Program-made: the position numbers and the translations under genes
The notes under the pieces: generated by a model
Databases searched by the model: none
What the model was told of the DNA's origin: nothing
What the model saw: only the letters and a program-made list of their open reading frames with translations
Shown here: piece after piece, positions 52,519-64,000 of the stretch
Position numbering within the stretch: position 1 is the stretch's first letter
How the letters are laid out: each line of letters starts with the position of its first letter
Assembly (NCBI GenBank): GCA_019321725.1
Contig: CM033109.1
Coordinates: 5,487,993 to 5,551,992, forward strand
DNA from: Paulownia fortunei
Lineage: Eukaryota > Streptophyta > Magnoliopsida > Lamiales > Paulowniaceae
DNA length: 64,000 nucleotides
Direction of reading: 5' to 3'

Positions 52519-55358
52519 TAATGAAAATGTCCAACATAAGGAGATGAAGAACCTTTTAAACTATTTACCTCAATTTCTTCATTGGAGGGAAGGCCAACTG
52601 GTTTGCAGATCTCACAGATATTAATGCAACAGCATTTTTTCATATATCACAGATACCAAAGTCTTTACGTGCTAAATTTTGGGGGGGAAATGTTTCTACA
52701 AGAGGTTACTTCTGATTGAGGACCATTGATTTGAGGGGTTATTAGGTTGCTCAGATTAGTCCCCATGTATACACGTTGCAGTCAGGTTAAGGCTCCCTTT
52801 AACTTGAAAGAAAATTGGGGATCTTCATATGTGTGTATGTACTATTAGTGCTATAGATAGCTGCATTTGATGTTGTATAGTAACTTATTTCACAGAAGAA
52901 CCAATTTATTTTCTGTTTTTAGACAACTATTTATGTAGCCAACTATTAAATTTGTCGAGTAGGATGATAAAATTCACAAGGATTGTCATCAGGGCAAAGA
53001 TATATATCTATACTATTTGCTTTTCAGATTCATAAAGTTGGTTCATGATTTTCATCTTACCGAATGCTGTAAATGTTATGTTCTTGAAATAGATTGAGCA
53101 CATCTCTTTGTAACTTTAGAAGCCAACCTCATGTAGTTGGAGAGGCAGAGCTTTTTGCAGTACAGGTCCAACAATTTCTCATCCATAGATCCATCTCTCA
53201 AGGACAAAATGAGGTATAGAATGTGAAAAAGCACTAGACAAGTACTATTTTCTTTCCTTATACTTTACCTGGGAAATCCTTTTTAGAGTTTGCAGGAAAC
53301 AAGGGTGTAGATAAACCCGTTTAAAACCGACCCCGCACCCTCTGGCCTGCCAGTTTTACGTTTATGATAAATAGTGGCAATGGTTGGATTAATACTACAC
53401 ATAATGCATGTACATGAGTGTATTATTTGACACAAAGTACATGCACACTGGATGCAGCAAGACGAGATTCATCCTTTGCAAGTCTTTAGAAGCATCCCTC
53501 TTTGGCCAAATTTGAACTACTTGCTAGTAGGGGTAACCTGTGGTTTCAATACTGGTAGTCACGAATTGTCGACCCTCCAATGACTGTCAAATAACCAAAC
53601 TAACTCGAACAGCTTGATTTGAAAGATTAGTTAGGCAGTTAAAATTAAGCATTTTGCTAAGCAGCCTGCCATTGCCTGGTCAGATAGAAATTTTACTATC
53701 AAACCAGTCGAACCTGACTACTCTCCTGGACATATTCCTAATTTCCTATGTAAGAGGAGACCCGCAACTCAAGTTAATGCTTCCATATTTCTTTCCCCAT
53801 GTTTGCTATGGCAGCATGGGGTATCTTCTCCTTCACCAACAATATCTTCTAGGACAAGTCCAGAATTGCTGGTAAGACGTTGAGAGGAGACATAGCACAA
53901 AGATGAGAGTGACTAGCAATAGAAGCCCTGCTAGAGTGAGCTCACGACATATGTACAGCGATGAAGCAACTTCCCTGATGGTTGGAGTGTATACTTGTCC
54001 ATATACAAAAGCCCCCAAAAGCACATAGAACAAGAAATGGAGAACAAACATATCTTGCTGAGGCAGGAGAACAAACATAAACAAATGTAGGCATATATAT
54101 ATGCATATATGTGACCTTAAAACAGCAAGCTCTTGTCAACTACAACTAGTCTCCCAAGTCCAGCCATACAAGAAACTTCCCCAAGGACCAAAGCCAAAAA
54201 ATTATACAGGTTCAAATCAACTACTCTTATGGAGATAATGTATGCGATCATAATCATTGGTGGTACAGCAATGAAGCAACTTCCCTGATGGTTGGAGTGT
54301 ATACTTGTCCATATACAAAAGCCCCCAAAGCAAACAAACATATCTTGCTGAGGCAGGAGAACAAACATAAACAAATATAGGCATATATATATATATATAT
54401 GCATATATGTGACCTTAGAGGTCGGTACGCTAAACCAATTCCATGCTAAGTTTATTGGGAAATCCCACTTTCTATTTCCATCAATTTAAGCATTTGACTA
54501 CTGATTCTGTCCATAATTCAGTAATCAATCCTCTATAGTTTCATATTTGATTACTTTAAACAACAGTTCACAAAATTCCATTGAAAGAAGGCAGCATTTG
54601 AGAAAATAATGAACCTAGCAGATGGAGCATATATCTACCTCATAATCTACAAACTAATACCATTGAGTACCATAGCACTCGGTCACTTGATTGTGCATAC
54701 TCTTACTTTGAATCACTAGTAAATGCACCAAACAGCCACCATGTTTTTCGCAAGATCTATACGGGGTGAAAGTTGAGAAAACCAAAATAATTTTACTTAC
54801 TGATATTGAACTTTCATCAACAGAAAACTACACCCAGCTGCTTCACTACAATAAAACCAGCATATTCCTAACCTTATTCATTAAACCACATGCTTATAAC
54901 CTCTTATAACACAAAGCATAATTCAAACTTAAACTCAAGTCCAAGAGTTTCAGTAATTTTTTTACTTCATCATCAACCAGAGGCGTAAAAGTGATCAAAA
55001 TCTTTGTTTGCTACCCATTTGTCTAATCTTTCAATTCTTTGTGGGGCTGTTTTCAAATCCATGACTGAGCCAACAAGGGTTCATACTTCAGACATTTTGC
55101 AATCCAAATTCCAGTATTGAACTTCAAACAATTAGCACATTACTAGCAACAGATATCACAACAAGAAGAAACAATAACAAGAAGATAAACTCAACCCACA
55201 ATAGCACCTCAAGATTCCATTAATTCAGTCGATTCATATCTTTACACAACAATGGCCAACCTCTAAAAGTAAAGCTCATCCTAATAAAGATTCTTCTCCA
55301 AACACAGCAACAATTTTTTTTTGCTTCTCACAATCTTTGCTGGCTCAAAACATACTAC
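52519..55358. other. Gap between CDPK and SF3B6 genes
   Basis: This holds the CDPK 3' UTR at the left and the SF3B6 3' UTR at the right (just below 55359). Apart from the direct repeat at 53950-54417 no structure was seen. Small hydrophobic minus-strand frames at 53833-54404 are mostly translations of that repeat and match no family I recognise. Confidence 0.4.
53950..54417. repeat. Direct repeat of about 160 bp, two copies 310 bp apart
   Basis: Copies at about 53952-54122 and 54262-54417 share long identical words (GAAGCAACTTCCCTGATGG, GGAGTGTATACTTGTCC, CATATCTTGCTGAGGCAGG). The first copy has about 24 bp more inside. Both end with a TA-rich run and GTGACCTTA. Near-identity suggests a recent local duplication. 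Confidence 0.85.
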
Positions 55359-55736
55359 TTATTTGGAAGCGGGAGTACCAATCCCGTACTTCTCCTGCAG
55401 CTTCTGAATCTCGTCTTCCTTCTTCTTCTGGTCAAACTTTTTGCCCATCTTCGCCTGCTGGTAATACAAAACAATCAAATACCTATTCGCGACGTTGAAT
55501 CCCGACAGGTGGTCGACGGCGGTCTTGGCGTCGTAGATATCCTCGTACACCACGAATGCGGTGCCACGTGTATCCTTGTTCGTCCCGATGCGAATCTGCC
55601 TTATGGCACCGTACTTCCCGAATATGTCGTACATCTCCTCGCTCGTTATATTGAAAGGTAGATTGCGCACGTACAGAACGCGGTTCACCTCCGGTGGGAG
55701 GCGGGTGTTGCCTTTGCGGAGGCTGATAGCTGCCAT
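55359..55736 (-). CDS. SF3B6: Splicing factor 3B subunit 6 (SF3b14/p14-like), RRM protein
   Basis: A single exon of 125 codons. p14 is the small U2 snRNP/SF3b protein that contacts the branch-point adenosine in the nucleus. One RRM spans about residues 18-95 with RNP2 VLYVRNLPF and RNP1 [10 protein letters not shown] lysine-rich C-terminal helix ([23 protein letters not shown]) follows, as in the whole family, and the length equals that of other p14 proteins. The start [10 protein letters not shown] is the typical plant one. From memory the Arabidopsis counterpart At5g12190 also sits beside CPK17 and PYD2. Confidence 0.95.
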   Translation of the reverse strand: MAAISLRKGNTRLPPEVNRVLYVRNLPFNITSEEMYDIFGKYGAIRQIRIGTNKDTRGTAFVVYEDIYDAKTAVDHLSGFNVANRYLIVLYYQQAKMGKKFDQKKKEDEIQKLQEKYGIGTPASK

Positions 55737-55859
55737 CGCCGGAGAATTGCCGAAGCTTCTCGCTTGAGGGTTTTTAGCCTGAAAGTTTTTGCTCCACGAT
55801 TTGGGGATTTTCGGAAAAGAATAGTTTCGACTTTGTCGTTTGATTTATTGATGGCGTAA

Positions 55860-58302
55860 GGCGGTGGAAAGTAGCAATATAAGAAACGTATATAAAACCT
55901 GCTTTTTTTTTTTTCATGAATATACGTTATTGCATATCAATCCATAATTAATTTAATACACCCATCAATAATAATATAACACATTCATTACAAATATAAG
56001 TGAGTTGGGTGATCAGAAAAGTTAAAAAATTACTCCCACCACACTGTATTAAATTATTATATAAATAGCGGTTTAAAATTTTAATTAAGCGAGTGTTTGG
56101 TGAGGTTTACTTAAAAAAATTTATATGCTCTTATATTTTATAAAATATTTTTTAAATTTATAAAATATTAAATTTTATTTTAAAAATAAGTTGTTGAAGT
56201 GTTAGAATACAAAAACATTATAAAACTTTTAAAATGTTAGTAATGATAATTTTGTAATTAAAATTATTAAAATAAAATTTTATTTTAAAAATAAGTTGAG
56301 ATAGAGGTACTTTTTTTAAGAAATTTATAAGATTTCAAACAACTTTTTTTATATATATATTTAATGGCTCTTTCAAAAAAAATTATCAAACACTTTTTGA
56401 CAATTTATAAACTTTTAAACAGTATATAAAATATTTTGAAAAGTTTATATGTAGTTTAATGGCGGTTTAGAGTTTAAATAAATCAAATCGCACTTCCTAT
56501 ATATGTATAATTAAATTTATTAATATATAATACTAATTTTAGTTATAATAATTAACTTTTAATTGTAATATCTATTTAAATTTTACAGGATTAACTCTTT
56601 ATTTGCTCATTAACTTTTAAAAAAAAAATATTTTTATTTATTTCAAGTTATGATGCAAGGAGCATATATATTTAATTTAATTTCAATTTTAAAAAGTTTA
56701 ATTTTTTTTTTATAAGTGTTGATTTATTTAATTTATTTAAGATTTTTTTCTACTTATTTTTCAATTGTTCACATTTTCTTTGTAATGTCTTGGTATATGA
56801 ACGATTCAATTTTCCAATAATTAGAGAAAATAAGTATTTTTTAATTTATTATTTTTGGTGTATAATTTTTTTTTCTATTTATATTTTGAAATATTGAGAA
56901 TTTTTGTACTAATTTTTATATTGTATCTATTATAGTATATAACATAATGAAACTAAATGAGTAAACAGAATATATAAAATGAGTTGAAAATTTTATATAA
57001 CAATATAACTATTTGTTAGTATTAAAAAAGTTGCATAAGTTTAAGTGGTTTGTAACTACTATGCATCTTTAATTTTAAATACCTTAATGTAGCCCAAATT
57101 GTGACATTGAAGCAAGAACGATTGTATATTTTGTAGATTGCTGAGTTTGTTTTCTTTTTCTGTAAAACTTCTTCTCTCTTAAGTTTTCAGTGGAATATAA
57201 ACGGAAAGTAATATTTTTTATTACATTATTGGAAAGATTTTATTTTCAGGATGAAGGTTATGGTGTTATTTTTATGCGGGAGTTATCTTTACTAATATTC
57301 TAATTTTTTTTTAACTTAATCGTTTTCTCTTTATTGATTAAAAATCACCAAACTACCCAAAACCGCTTAAAAATCTTTCATTTTACTTGATAAAATCGCA
57401 ACTTCAAAATTAATTTAAAAAAAACTGCACATGGCAATTTAGTTTGAAATTAGTGAAAAAAAAATCATAAAATTACACCATAATTAATTCTGCAAGTGAG
57501 ATAAGCACAAAAGATGAGTTTTAAATAAAGATAACAATAGATCGGCTCTGGATTGGATTTGCCTAGACCCAAGATCGACTTGCTAAAAATTTTAAGAACC
57601 CAGATCCAAATCCGCTCCAAATTTGATATGTAGACCCGACCCACTTTACAATTTAAAAAAAGTTAAAAATTATATTTTTTAGAAGAATACTATTAAAACT
57701 TTCTAAAAAAAACTATTTTTAAAAAAAATCATATAAATATATTATAATTTTTTAAAAAAATAAAAAATTAAACAGGTTGGGTTTGAGTCGGACCAAGTTT
57801 AAAAATTAAAAAACTTAAAATCCCACTCAAATTCGTTTATACTATTAAAACTCACTTCAATTGGGATGGGTATGGGGCAAGGCCGAATTTGAACCTGCAC
57901 GATAAATTTCAAGACCTCGTGCTTAAAGAATTTTGAAATGTCCATTTCTTATGCCTATTTAAGCAATTTAGTTTTCGGTTAAATATATTTACCAAGATCC
58001 ATAACACTTTTGTTGTGGTTAACTTGTATTTTCATCAATTATATTCACTCATATAAATGGAAAATATTCACCTACAATTGTAACTTACCTAGAAACACAT
58101 AAACTAAGTATGTGATTGCTTGTGAGGTGGATCTCCATAAATCCATCTCCATATATATTTTTCCACAAAAAATGTGTTTCGAGTTTCAATAAAAAAAAGG
58201 TAAAAAAAAAACACTCCAAACACACAATTCTACACTTTTTAAAAATATATTAACATCTAGACAATTTTTCATATAAAAAGGCATGTCACATCAAACTTAA
58301 GC
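55860..58302. other. AT-rich intergenic DNA with a decayed MITE-like block
   Basis: No gene is seen. At about 57530-57905 the words AGACCCGACCCAC and GGTTGGGTTTGAGTCGGACC form a loose inverted pair around an AT-rich core, typical of old non-autonomous hAT-type elements. The rest is low-complexity A/T sequence. Confidence 0.35.
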
Positions 58303-58414
58303 ATTATACTTTCATTATTCATTACAAACTATACTCAAACCAACTTTTTGAAATATATATATATTTCAAAAAGTTGGTTTGAGTATAGTTTGTAATGAAT
58401 AATGAAAGTATAAT
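58303..58414. repeat. Perfect 112-bp palindrome (56-bp arms, no spacer)
   Basis: The left arm (58303-58358) and right arm (58359-58414) are exact reverse complements by eye, with an ATATAT centre. The arms include ACTTTCATTATTC and CAAACCAACTTTTTG and their complements. The word AAGCATTATAC just left of the arm recurs at about 58438, beyond the right arm. Confidence 0.9.
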
Positions 58415-58629
58415 CACATCCATTAAAAGCATTATACCTTTCATCCAACACAATTTCAAAAATTATTTTCCTTTCTCAAAAACTACTTTTATCACACATT
58501 TTTCTCATAACTATAATTTAACAGGAATAAAATGTCATGCGAACACATCCGCAATGCCTCCACTTATAAATGATTCATTGACAGGAGCAAAGTAAACGTA
58601 GGAGAACAAGCTATTTATCTGTGCTTGGA

Positions 58630-58790
58630 AGAATGATAAGAAATTGATACAGGTATTAACAGCAGATGTACATCACCTCTTTCCTACAATTAATGAAAAC
58701 TAGTCCATCCCAACCATGGCTACTCTTATGAAACTGATACAAGTATTAACAGCAGATGGACATCACCTCTTTCTTACAACTATTAGAGCA
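58630..58790. repeat. Short direct repeat overlapping the 3' end of the F-box gene
   Basis: Two copies of about 55 bp at about 58640-58690 and 58738-58790 share TATTAACAGCAGATG and ACATCACCTCTTTC. The second copy contains the stop codon region of the F-box gene, so the first is probably a duplicate of its coding end. Confidence 0.7.
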
Positions 58791-60201
58791 CTAGGAGATG
58801 CCCGGGGTAATTGCTTCAGCTGGTTCATCAAGCTCAACCCACCATCACCAGAAAGTGAAGAAAAAACAGGTGCAATCACCATTTCCTCAAGTCCAGCTGC
58901 AGAAGCCAGTAGATATCTTGCAAATTCCATTTGTGGCTCAACACCAGAGAAAACTGCGATTTCCACCCTTCTAAGTTGGTTCAAATGACGATCTGGGGTT
59001 TCTTGGGCTCGTAGGAATTCTATAACAGCTTCCCCATTTCTAATGGCATATAACTTTAACAAACAGGAAGGATGATATGACATTAGTAGACTTCTAAAGA
59101 GGAAGAAGAATCACATGATGCATGCGCATGATATGTGATGAAGGAAATAACAAAGAAGAGAAACTACAGGACAATTACTCACAGTAATTCTAGGCATCTT
59201 TAAGTTTGGAGAACTTCTTATTAAGCAAAGAGCACAAGCAACCTCCTTGATGCGATCCAAATATATTGACAAATCAAGAACTCTGAGACAGCTTAAACTG
59301 TCAGGTAATCGATTTGGTACACCTCCTGCACCCAAAAACTTGAAGGCAAATATGCCATGAAAAGTAAGTCTCAACCTCATATTAAAAGTGTACTTGATTA
59401 CTAGAACAATATTAGCTACCTCCAGTACGCCTGGATGCAGATGCAGTTTCTCCGGTGTAGGCAGAAAAGCAAAATGCTTGATGCAATTAGAGGACTGAAT
59501 TTCCCAATTTTCAAATACGGGAGTGGACAGTGAAACTTCAGCAAGAACTGGAGAATTTTTGAAGCGAATAGACTTGAAAACACCATGGAATGAGAAAAAC
59601 CTGAGACTAGGTCCCTCAACTTCAAGTGAATCCCAGTCGGTGCAGCCAACTAAACGCAACCTCTCAAGCAGTGAGCACTGAGAGATGAATCGTCCAAAGA
59701 TTGAGGGCTCAAAGTCGACATCCTGAAAATCAAGGGTAAGAAGCCTGCTAAATCCTTTGAATTGTGGTGGCGGTTTAAATATACATCTATAAAGATTTAG
59801 GTGCCTTAGGTGTTGGAATGCAAAGAAATGAGACGCCATTCCATGTTTATCGCCCCAGAATAAATGAAGGGTGAAGTCCTGGACTTTGCAATTCGATAAA
59901 AGAAGAATCCAGTGATCAACATCAGGGCTACTTCCATAACTGGGGACCTGGAGGGCAAACTTATTTATAGGTCCTTGATGATGTAAGAGAACTTGGTAAA
60001 TTGTTCTTTTACGCAGGAAGGTCTGGTCAAAGTGGAAATCAAATACGAGCTCTGGAATAGATATCCATCTGTACCTCCACTCTCTCGACAACATACTAGT
60101 CCTCACTGCATCCCGCAATGGCAACCGTGCCAGGATATTATCTATGACATTAGCAGGCAGATTGCTAATGGCATCTGCACTGAATTTTTAGGATTTCCCA
60201 T
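58763..60201 (-). CDS. F-box/LRR/FBD protein, with a possible frameshift at the start
   Basis: F-box proteins present substrates to SCF ubiquitin ligases. The main exon reads from about 60179 to 59183 and is followed, after a GT-AG intron, by 59053-58763. The F-box motif ISNLPANVIDNILARLPLRD with SREWRYRW opens the frame, followed by leucine-rich repeats and a C-terminal FBD-like region (VIEFLRAQ, VEIAVFSGVEPQMEFARYLL, LEEMVI). The expected start is unclear: an ATG at 60201-60199 reads MGNPKN but is one base out of frame with the F-box, and the F-box frame meets a TAA just upstream. Either one base has been lost or an intron acceptor (ATTCAG, ending 60180) joins another first exon. The direct repeat at 58630-58790 overlaps its last codons. 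Confidence 0.7.
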
Positions 60202-60479
60202 CTCACAAGTTCACTAGCAATCCTCGAAATACAAAAAATCTATGTTATCCATCAAACCATTAAATGAAAGAAATTGAAATTATACTTAATTTTGTGCCCA
60301 TTTCATGTTAAGACTGAATTCAATATAGTTGAGTCCATTGTCCTGTTTAATTCCCGTATTCAAGGAAAAGAACAAACCACGAACACAAACTCAATGCTGA
60401 TAATCATGCTCTTCATTACAAGTGATGCCCACAAGTAAAACGTCGAACAATTGGATGGTTTTATTACAGTATTTGAATA

Positions 60480-60545
60480 GGTTTATGCTAGCTCCATCAT
60501 CATCGTCGTCGTCGTTATCATCATCTCTCTCCACACAAGACACAC
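60480..60545. repeat. CAT/CGT trinucleotide repeat region
   Basis: Runs of CATCAT, CGTCGTCGTCG and TCATCATC lie at about 60496-60525. Nearby A-runs make this low-complexity. The open frames across it are repeats and not genes. Confidence 0.7.
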
Positions 60546-60784
60546 CTCCGCCACAACAACAACCGAAAAAAAAAAAACACAATTTTTTTTTCCCTATTCT
60601 AATCATTATACAGGAAGAAAAAAAATGCATTAATCACATCTCATCGGAGAGGAGAATTAAGAATCTGAATATGAACTGAAGTTTTTCCCAGAAGAAAAAG
60701 AAAAAAGTTATCATAGTAAAAGGAGTATGGGTTACAAAAAAAATAGCACAATTGCATGATGCAAAGCGAAACGGCGATCGGGAC

Positions 60785-60900
60785 TTACCCGATTATGGGC
60801 GACTCTCACCCCCGGTATTGTCCACCGCCCGCCGTCGACTTTCGATGAGTTGACTTCGACTGTGATGTCAGCTTTCTTCTGCAAAATTTGTCTTTTGACT
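60785..60900 (-). other. Possible non-coding first exon of the F-box gene
   Basis: A GC-richer patch in AT-rich DNA ends, on the minus strand, with a good donor (ATCGG followed by GTAAGT, near 60789-60783). It could be a 5' UTR exon spliced to the F-box exon. It contains no ATG, so it would not solve the start problem of that gene. Confidence 0.35.
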
Positions 60901-61709
60901 TTGTAATAAAGAGAGATTTGGCTATTTAACGTGAGATATAAGATGACGTTTGGTAAATTCGAAATTTATATTCATAAAGGTTTTTAAGAACTTCGAATCC
61001 AATTTGGACTCTATCAATTAAATTCGATAGACTTTAAACTTTATTTTATTATTTTGAAAATATTAAACAATATATTTTTTAAAGATAAAACATTAAATTT
61101 TTTTAAAATATATATATTTTTAAAAATATCACATAAAATATATGTATAATAAATTTAAAAAAAATTGAATGGTTTGAGTGTAACGAATTTAAAAATAAAA
61201 AGTTAAAATCCATCCAAACCAATTTAAACCTATCTTATTGTGATTACTAGTAAAATAATACTCATCTATATTGTATATTATTATAGTATGGGGATGTTTC
61301 TCTCAATTTTCACTAAATGGTGAGTTTTGGTAATTTTTAATTATTTTATTCTTGTGAAAAAAATTAATTATTCAATTTATGCTATTTGTTTATAAATTAT
61401 TAATTATTGCATTTGCCTAATTACAAATTTATTGTGATTTTGTAGGAACACAAATTCGAGATCCCAACACCTTTCATGCAAATATGTAAATTAATGGGTT
61501 TAATTGCAAAATCTTCTAAGTTTGTTCAATATACAGGAACCTTTCTTGTGGTATGTTTAATTATATTTATTTCTCCTAACATTTGATATCAATTTTTATA
61601 TTGCACCTTTTGTCATGTCGTCATAATGAAAAACTATGAGCTCAATAAAAATAAATAATAAAATTCAATTTTGCCCTTAGCATTGTGGTTTTGTGTGAAT
61701 GGTAAATTT

Positions 61710-62155
61710 GCAACCCCTAAGGTTCGCCTAATTTACCAAATCCCCCTCTAAAGTTTGTATAGTATACAAAACCCTCCATTGAGATTCAGTATTTGTTACT
61801 TGCCATAAACTATGAAATATTCCTGTCATGTTCCCTTTTTATATTCAATTTGTAGTATGCTAATATTTTTTTCTAAATATTATGTTATTTATGAATAATT
61901 AAGCACATTTATTTTTCTATCACTTTATCTATTATTCCAAAGGTACCCTCTTATTTTTCAACTATAATGTAAAACTAGAAGGAAAAATAATAAATGTCCA
62001 TATTCTTGAAATGAACAAATGAAAAATGCATTAAAAAATTCTTACACAAAGTGATAATTTAATTTGTTCTCCTGACCCCAAATTGTAATTGCGAATATAA
62101 GAGGAGGTTTTTGTAATTAGATGAATTCTAGGGGTGGTTTGTATAATTTTTGACA
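61710..62155. mobile_element. MITE with imperfect long inverted ends
   Basis: The left end (GGTAAATTTGCAACCCCTAA, then CTAATTTACCAAATCCCCCTC) matches the reverse complement of the right end (..TACAAACCACCCCTAG, then CTAATTACAAAAACCTCC). About 330 bp of AT-rich, non-coding DNA lies between. The pattern is typical of Mutator-type MITEs; a target duplication was not identified. Confidence 0.5.
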
Positions 62156-62324
62156 AAGATGAATAGGTGATTCCGCGAAACATTACAATTTTCTAATGTT
62201 GAATTAGAAAAAAACATGATCTCCGATGCTTCAAGAAAGTTTAAAGTTGGTAAAAAGAGCTTTTTCTTTCCTGGCAGAAATACTCTCCATGTCTGTGCCT
62301 CAATTTGCAAGACCCGGGCCGCCC

Positions 62325-62342
62325 GGGGAGGGGGTGGGGGGG
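62325..62342 (+). other. G-quadruplex-prone G-run
   Basis: GGGGAGGGGGTGGGGGGG directly follows the palindrome-like GC patch CCCGGGCCGCCCGGG. It is the most GC-rich spot between the F-box and PYD2 genes. Confidence 0.5.
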
Positions 62343-62894
62343 TTGGATACTTCATTGCAGAATGCAAATGTAGGATATTAGATGAAGGAGAACATCAGAG
62401 TCTGCTTCTTCTAACCTTAGTTGCTGTGTTAGGCCCTGGTTTCGGAAGTCGCTGCCACCATTTCACAACTGAAATCATTGTTGTAAAAAGACTTGGATGT
62501 TTGCTTCTCTGCCTGTATATTCACAGCTTAAAACAGGTTTGTTCATATTAGTGGGTTATGTAAAATCATTGTAAATAAGATGTGGCTGTCTTTTGGAATG
62601 TAGGCAGAACAACAATAACATAGGTACATGTCTATTTACTGCTTTTTAGTGGCAACCGAAAAAAAAAAAGAAAAAAAAAACATCTATTACACCTATCATC
62701 TTCTGGGCTCCGACAGTCTGAGTGATTTATGTACATTCTAAACAATGGGCGGACAGCACTGAATTCCCCTTCCATCGAAGCTTATTCCTGCTTTACATCA
62801 TATAGCTTGTGCCAGGTGGATTGCTTAATACTTATTAGCATCAGTATGATTTTTTCTTGCATGATTAAACCTTTGGAGTACTTGAATCAGACGC

Positions 62895-63987
62895 TCAGGT
62901 TGTATGCATGGGTCGTATAACTGGAGCTCGTAGGGAAGATAAATAGTCCGCGTCTACTTTTTCAATTCCATCAAAAAGATAGCTAAAAGGAGGCATTTCG
63001 ATGAACTTGCCGGAACCTGGAACAGCCTTCAGTTCATCATTCTCCCAAACAACTTTTCCTCCAGAAATGGTTACTTCAACTTTTCCCTGTAAAAACAAAA
63101 GACAATTTTTCAGAACCTAAAGATTCCAGGAAGTAGAAGCCAGCAATTGAAACAGAAGATCATTATAGATCAAAAAATGGGATAAGCATAATCACAAGTA
63201 ACACATCAAGTAAAAAGAAAAACTAGTTGTCATTGAACAGCTCTTGGGTCAACTACTAAATGACAGCATTATATCAGTACCATGGACATCAAAGTGTAAA
63301 CTTATGTTTTCATTTCATTGGGGAACTTGAAAGGTATTAGTAGAACTAAGATGCGGCATCTTTATTCTGGTACAACCACCCAACCGTAAAAATAATACAG
63401 TAGCTGCATAAACAGTAAATTTCCAGTAAAATGAATGCATGTTCATAGACCCACTTGCCAGCTTCTGCAATGGTGTGCCAGTACATATTATTTGAAGTAC
63501 TTTGTGGATTCATACACACCAAAAGACAAATTTACAATGGTATTAGAATAGTATGGATCTTTCTTTGACTTTGCCAATAACATATAGAATTAATTACAAT
63601 TAGCAGGAAGAAAAAATTTACCTTCCCTGTTCTTCCCTCATAAACATTGGTATCTGATCGAGAGTGGTGGGTATTTGAACTGATTTCAAAGCTTGAATTG
63701 GGGTTTAATATGATGATATCTGCATCTGAACCGACTAGTATTGCACCTTTTCTTGGATATATGTTGAAAATTTTGGCACTGAAAAGAGAGAAAAAAAAAT
63801 CAAAACTGAGCCAATTTGCATTCTGACAAATTATAAGCAGATGAAAGTTTCTAGTTTATGATTTCAGCATCAGTGCAGGATATGCATGATAGACAAATTC
63901 AAAATTCTCGAAACAGGAGCACAAGAAAGCGTACCACTCAGTGCTTGTCACCCTAACAAAATCAGTGACAGATATTTGTCCAGACAC
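62895..63987 (-). CDS. PYD2: Dihydropyrimidinase, 3' end (gene continues beyond the window)
   Basis: Three exons on the minus strand: 63987-63935, 63778-63622 and 63086-62895. All junctions are GT-AG and in phase. They encode the C-terminal part of dihydropyrimidinase, the second enzyme of pyrimidine breakdown, which opens dihydrouracil to N-carbamoyl-beta-alanine. Visible motifs are the substrate-side segment VSGQISVTDFVRVTSTE, then GSDADIIILNPN, SRSDTNVYEG and the tail VPGSGKFIEMPPFSYLFDG. The stop is at 62895-62897. Zinc-binding residues would lie in exons outside the window. Neighbouring p14 and CPK genes match those of Arabidopsis At5g12200. Confidence 0.92.
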
Positions 63988-64000
63988 CTGGAACAAAAAT

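Larger units (their letters stand above)
60901..62894. other. Intergenic DNA with at least one MITE
   Basis: No gene was recognised. About 60950-61240 is an AT-rich decayed repeat. The block at 61710-62155 is a separate MITE candidate, and 62325-62342 is a G-run. The rest probably includes the 3' UTR of the dihydropyrimidinase gene near 62700-62894. Confidence 0.4.

Noticed and set aside
53833..54404. Small hydrophobic minus-strand frames that could be a membrane peptide family
   Set aside because: They come from the direct repeat, are short, and are unlike any known family; no splice or start evidence.

Overview
The window looks like nuclear DNA of a eudicot plant, possibly an asterid. It is AT-rich and intron-rich, with long intergenic stretches full of MITE-like repeats and Copia/Gypsy relics, and every recognisable protein is of plant type. 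Species cannot be fixed from the sequence. No RNA genes or CRISPR arrays were found. All gene models were read by eye; intron phases were checked for the CLT, rhodanese/PpiC, CDPK and dihydropyrimidinase models.

Positions 1-24000 are a tandem array of a P-class pentatricopeptide-repeat (PPR) gene. Unit A contributes only its 3' flank (1-3425). Unit B has an intact 746-codon PPR gene (8660-10900). Unit C has a near-identical PPR gene broken by one in-frame TAG (16788-19016). The 3' flank of unit A runs into a copy of the promoter and 5' UTR of the neighbouring transporter gene and stops about 25 bp before where its ATG would be. This suggests that the array arose from PPR plus transporter-promoter units. 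Between units A and B sits a 4.5-kb element with long degenerate inverted ends; unit C keeps only its right part, next to a Gypsy protease fragment.

Positions 24024-63987 carry a gene series: CLT-type chloroplast thiol/glutathione transporter (10 exons), rhodanese/PpiC chloroplast protein (8 exons), CPK17/34-type calcium-dependent protein kinase (8 exons), SF3B6/p14 splicing factor (1 exon), and the 3' end of a dihydropyrimidinase gene (PYD2). From memory this is the order of two duplicated Arabidopsis chromosome 5 segments (At5g12170-12200 and At5g19360-19380), so it looks like an old conserved block. An LRK10-like receptor kinase pseudogene and an F-box/FBD gene with a start-proximal frameshift interrupt the block.

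Intron 2 of the rhodanese/PpiC gene holds two Copia elements. The first has both LTRs and a GTATT target duplication, but its gag is inverted relative to pol and bounded by inverted copies of the LTR-end/primer-binding site. The second is truncated and fused to inverted LTR fragments. Other unusual items are a strong G-quadruplex motif abutting a TGACGTCA palindrome in CLT intron 1, a perfect 112-bp palindrome at 58303-58414, and RNA-code residue changes between the two PPR copies.
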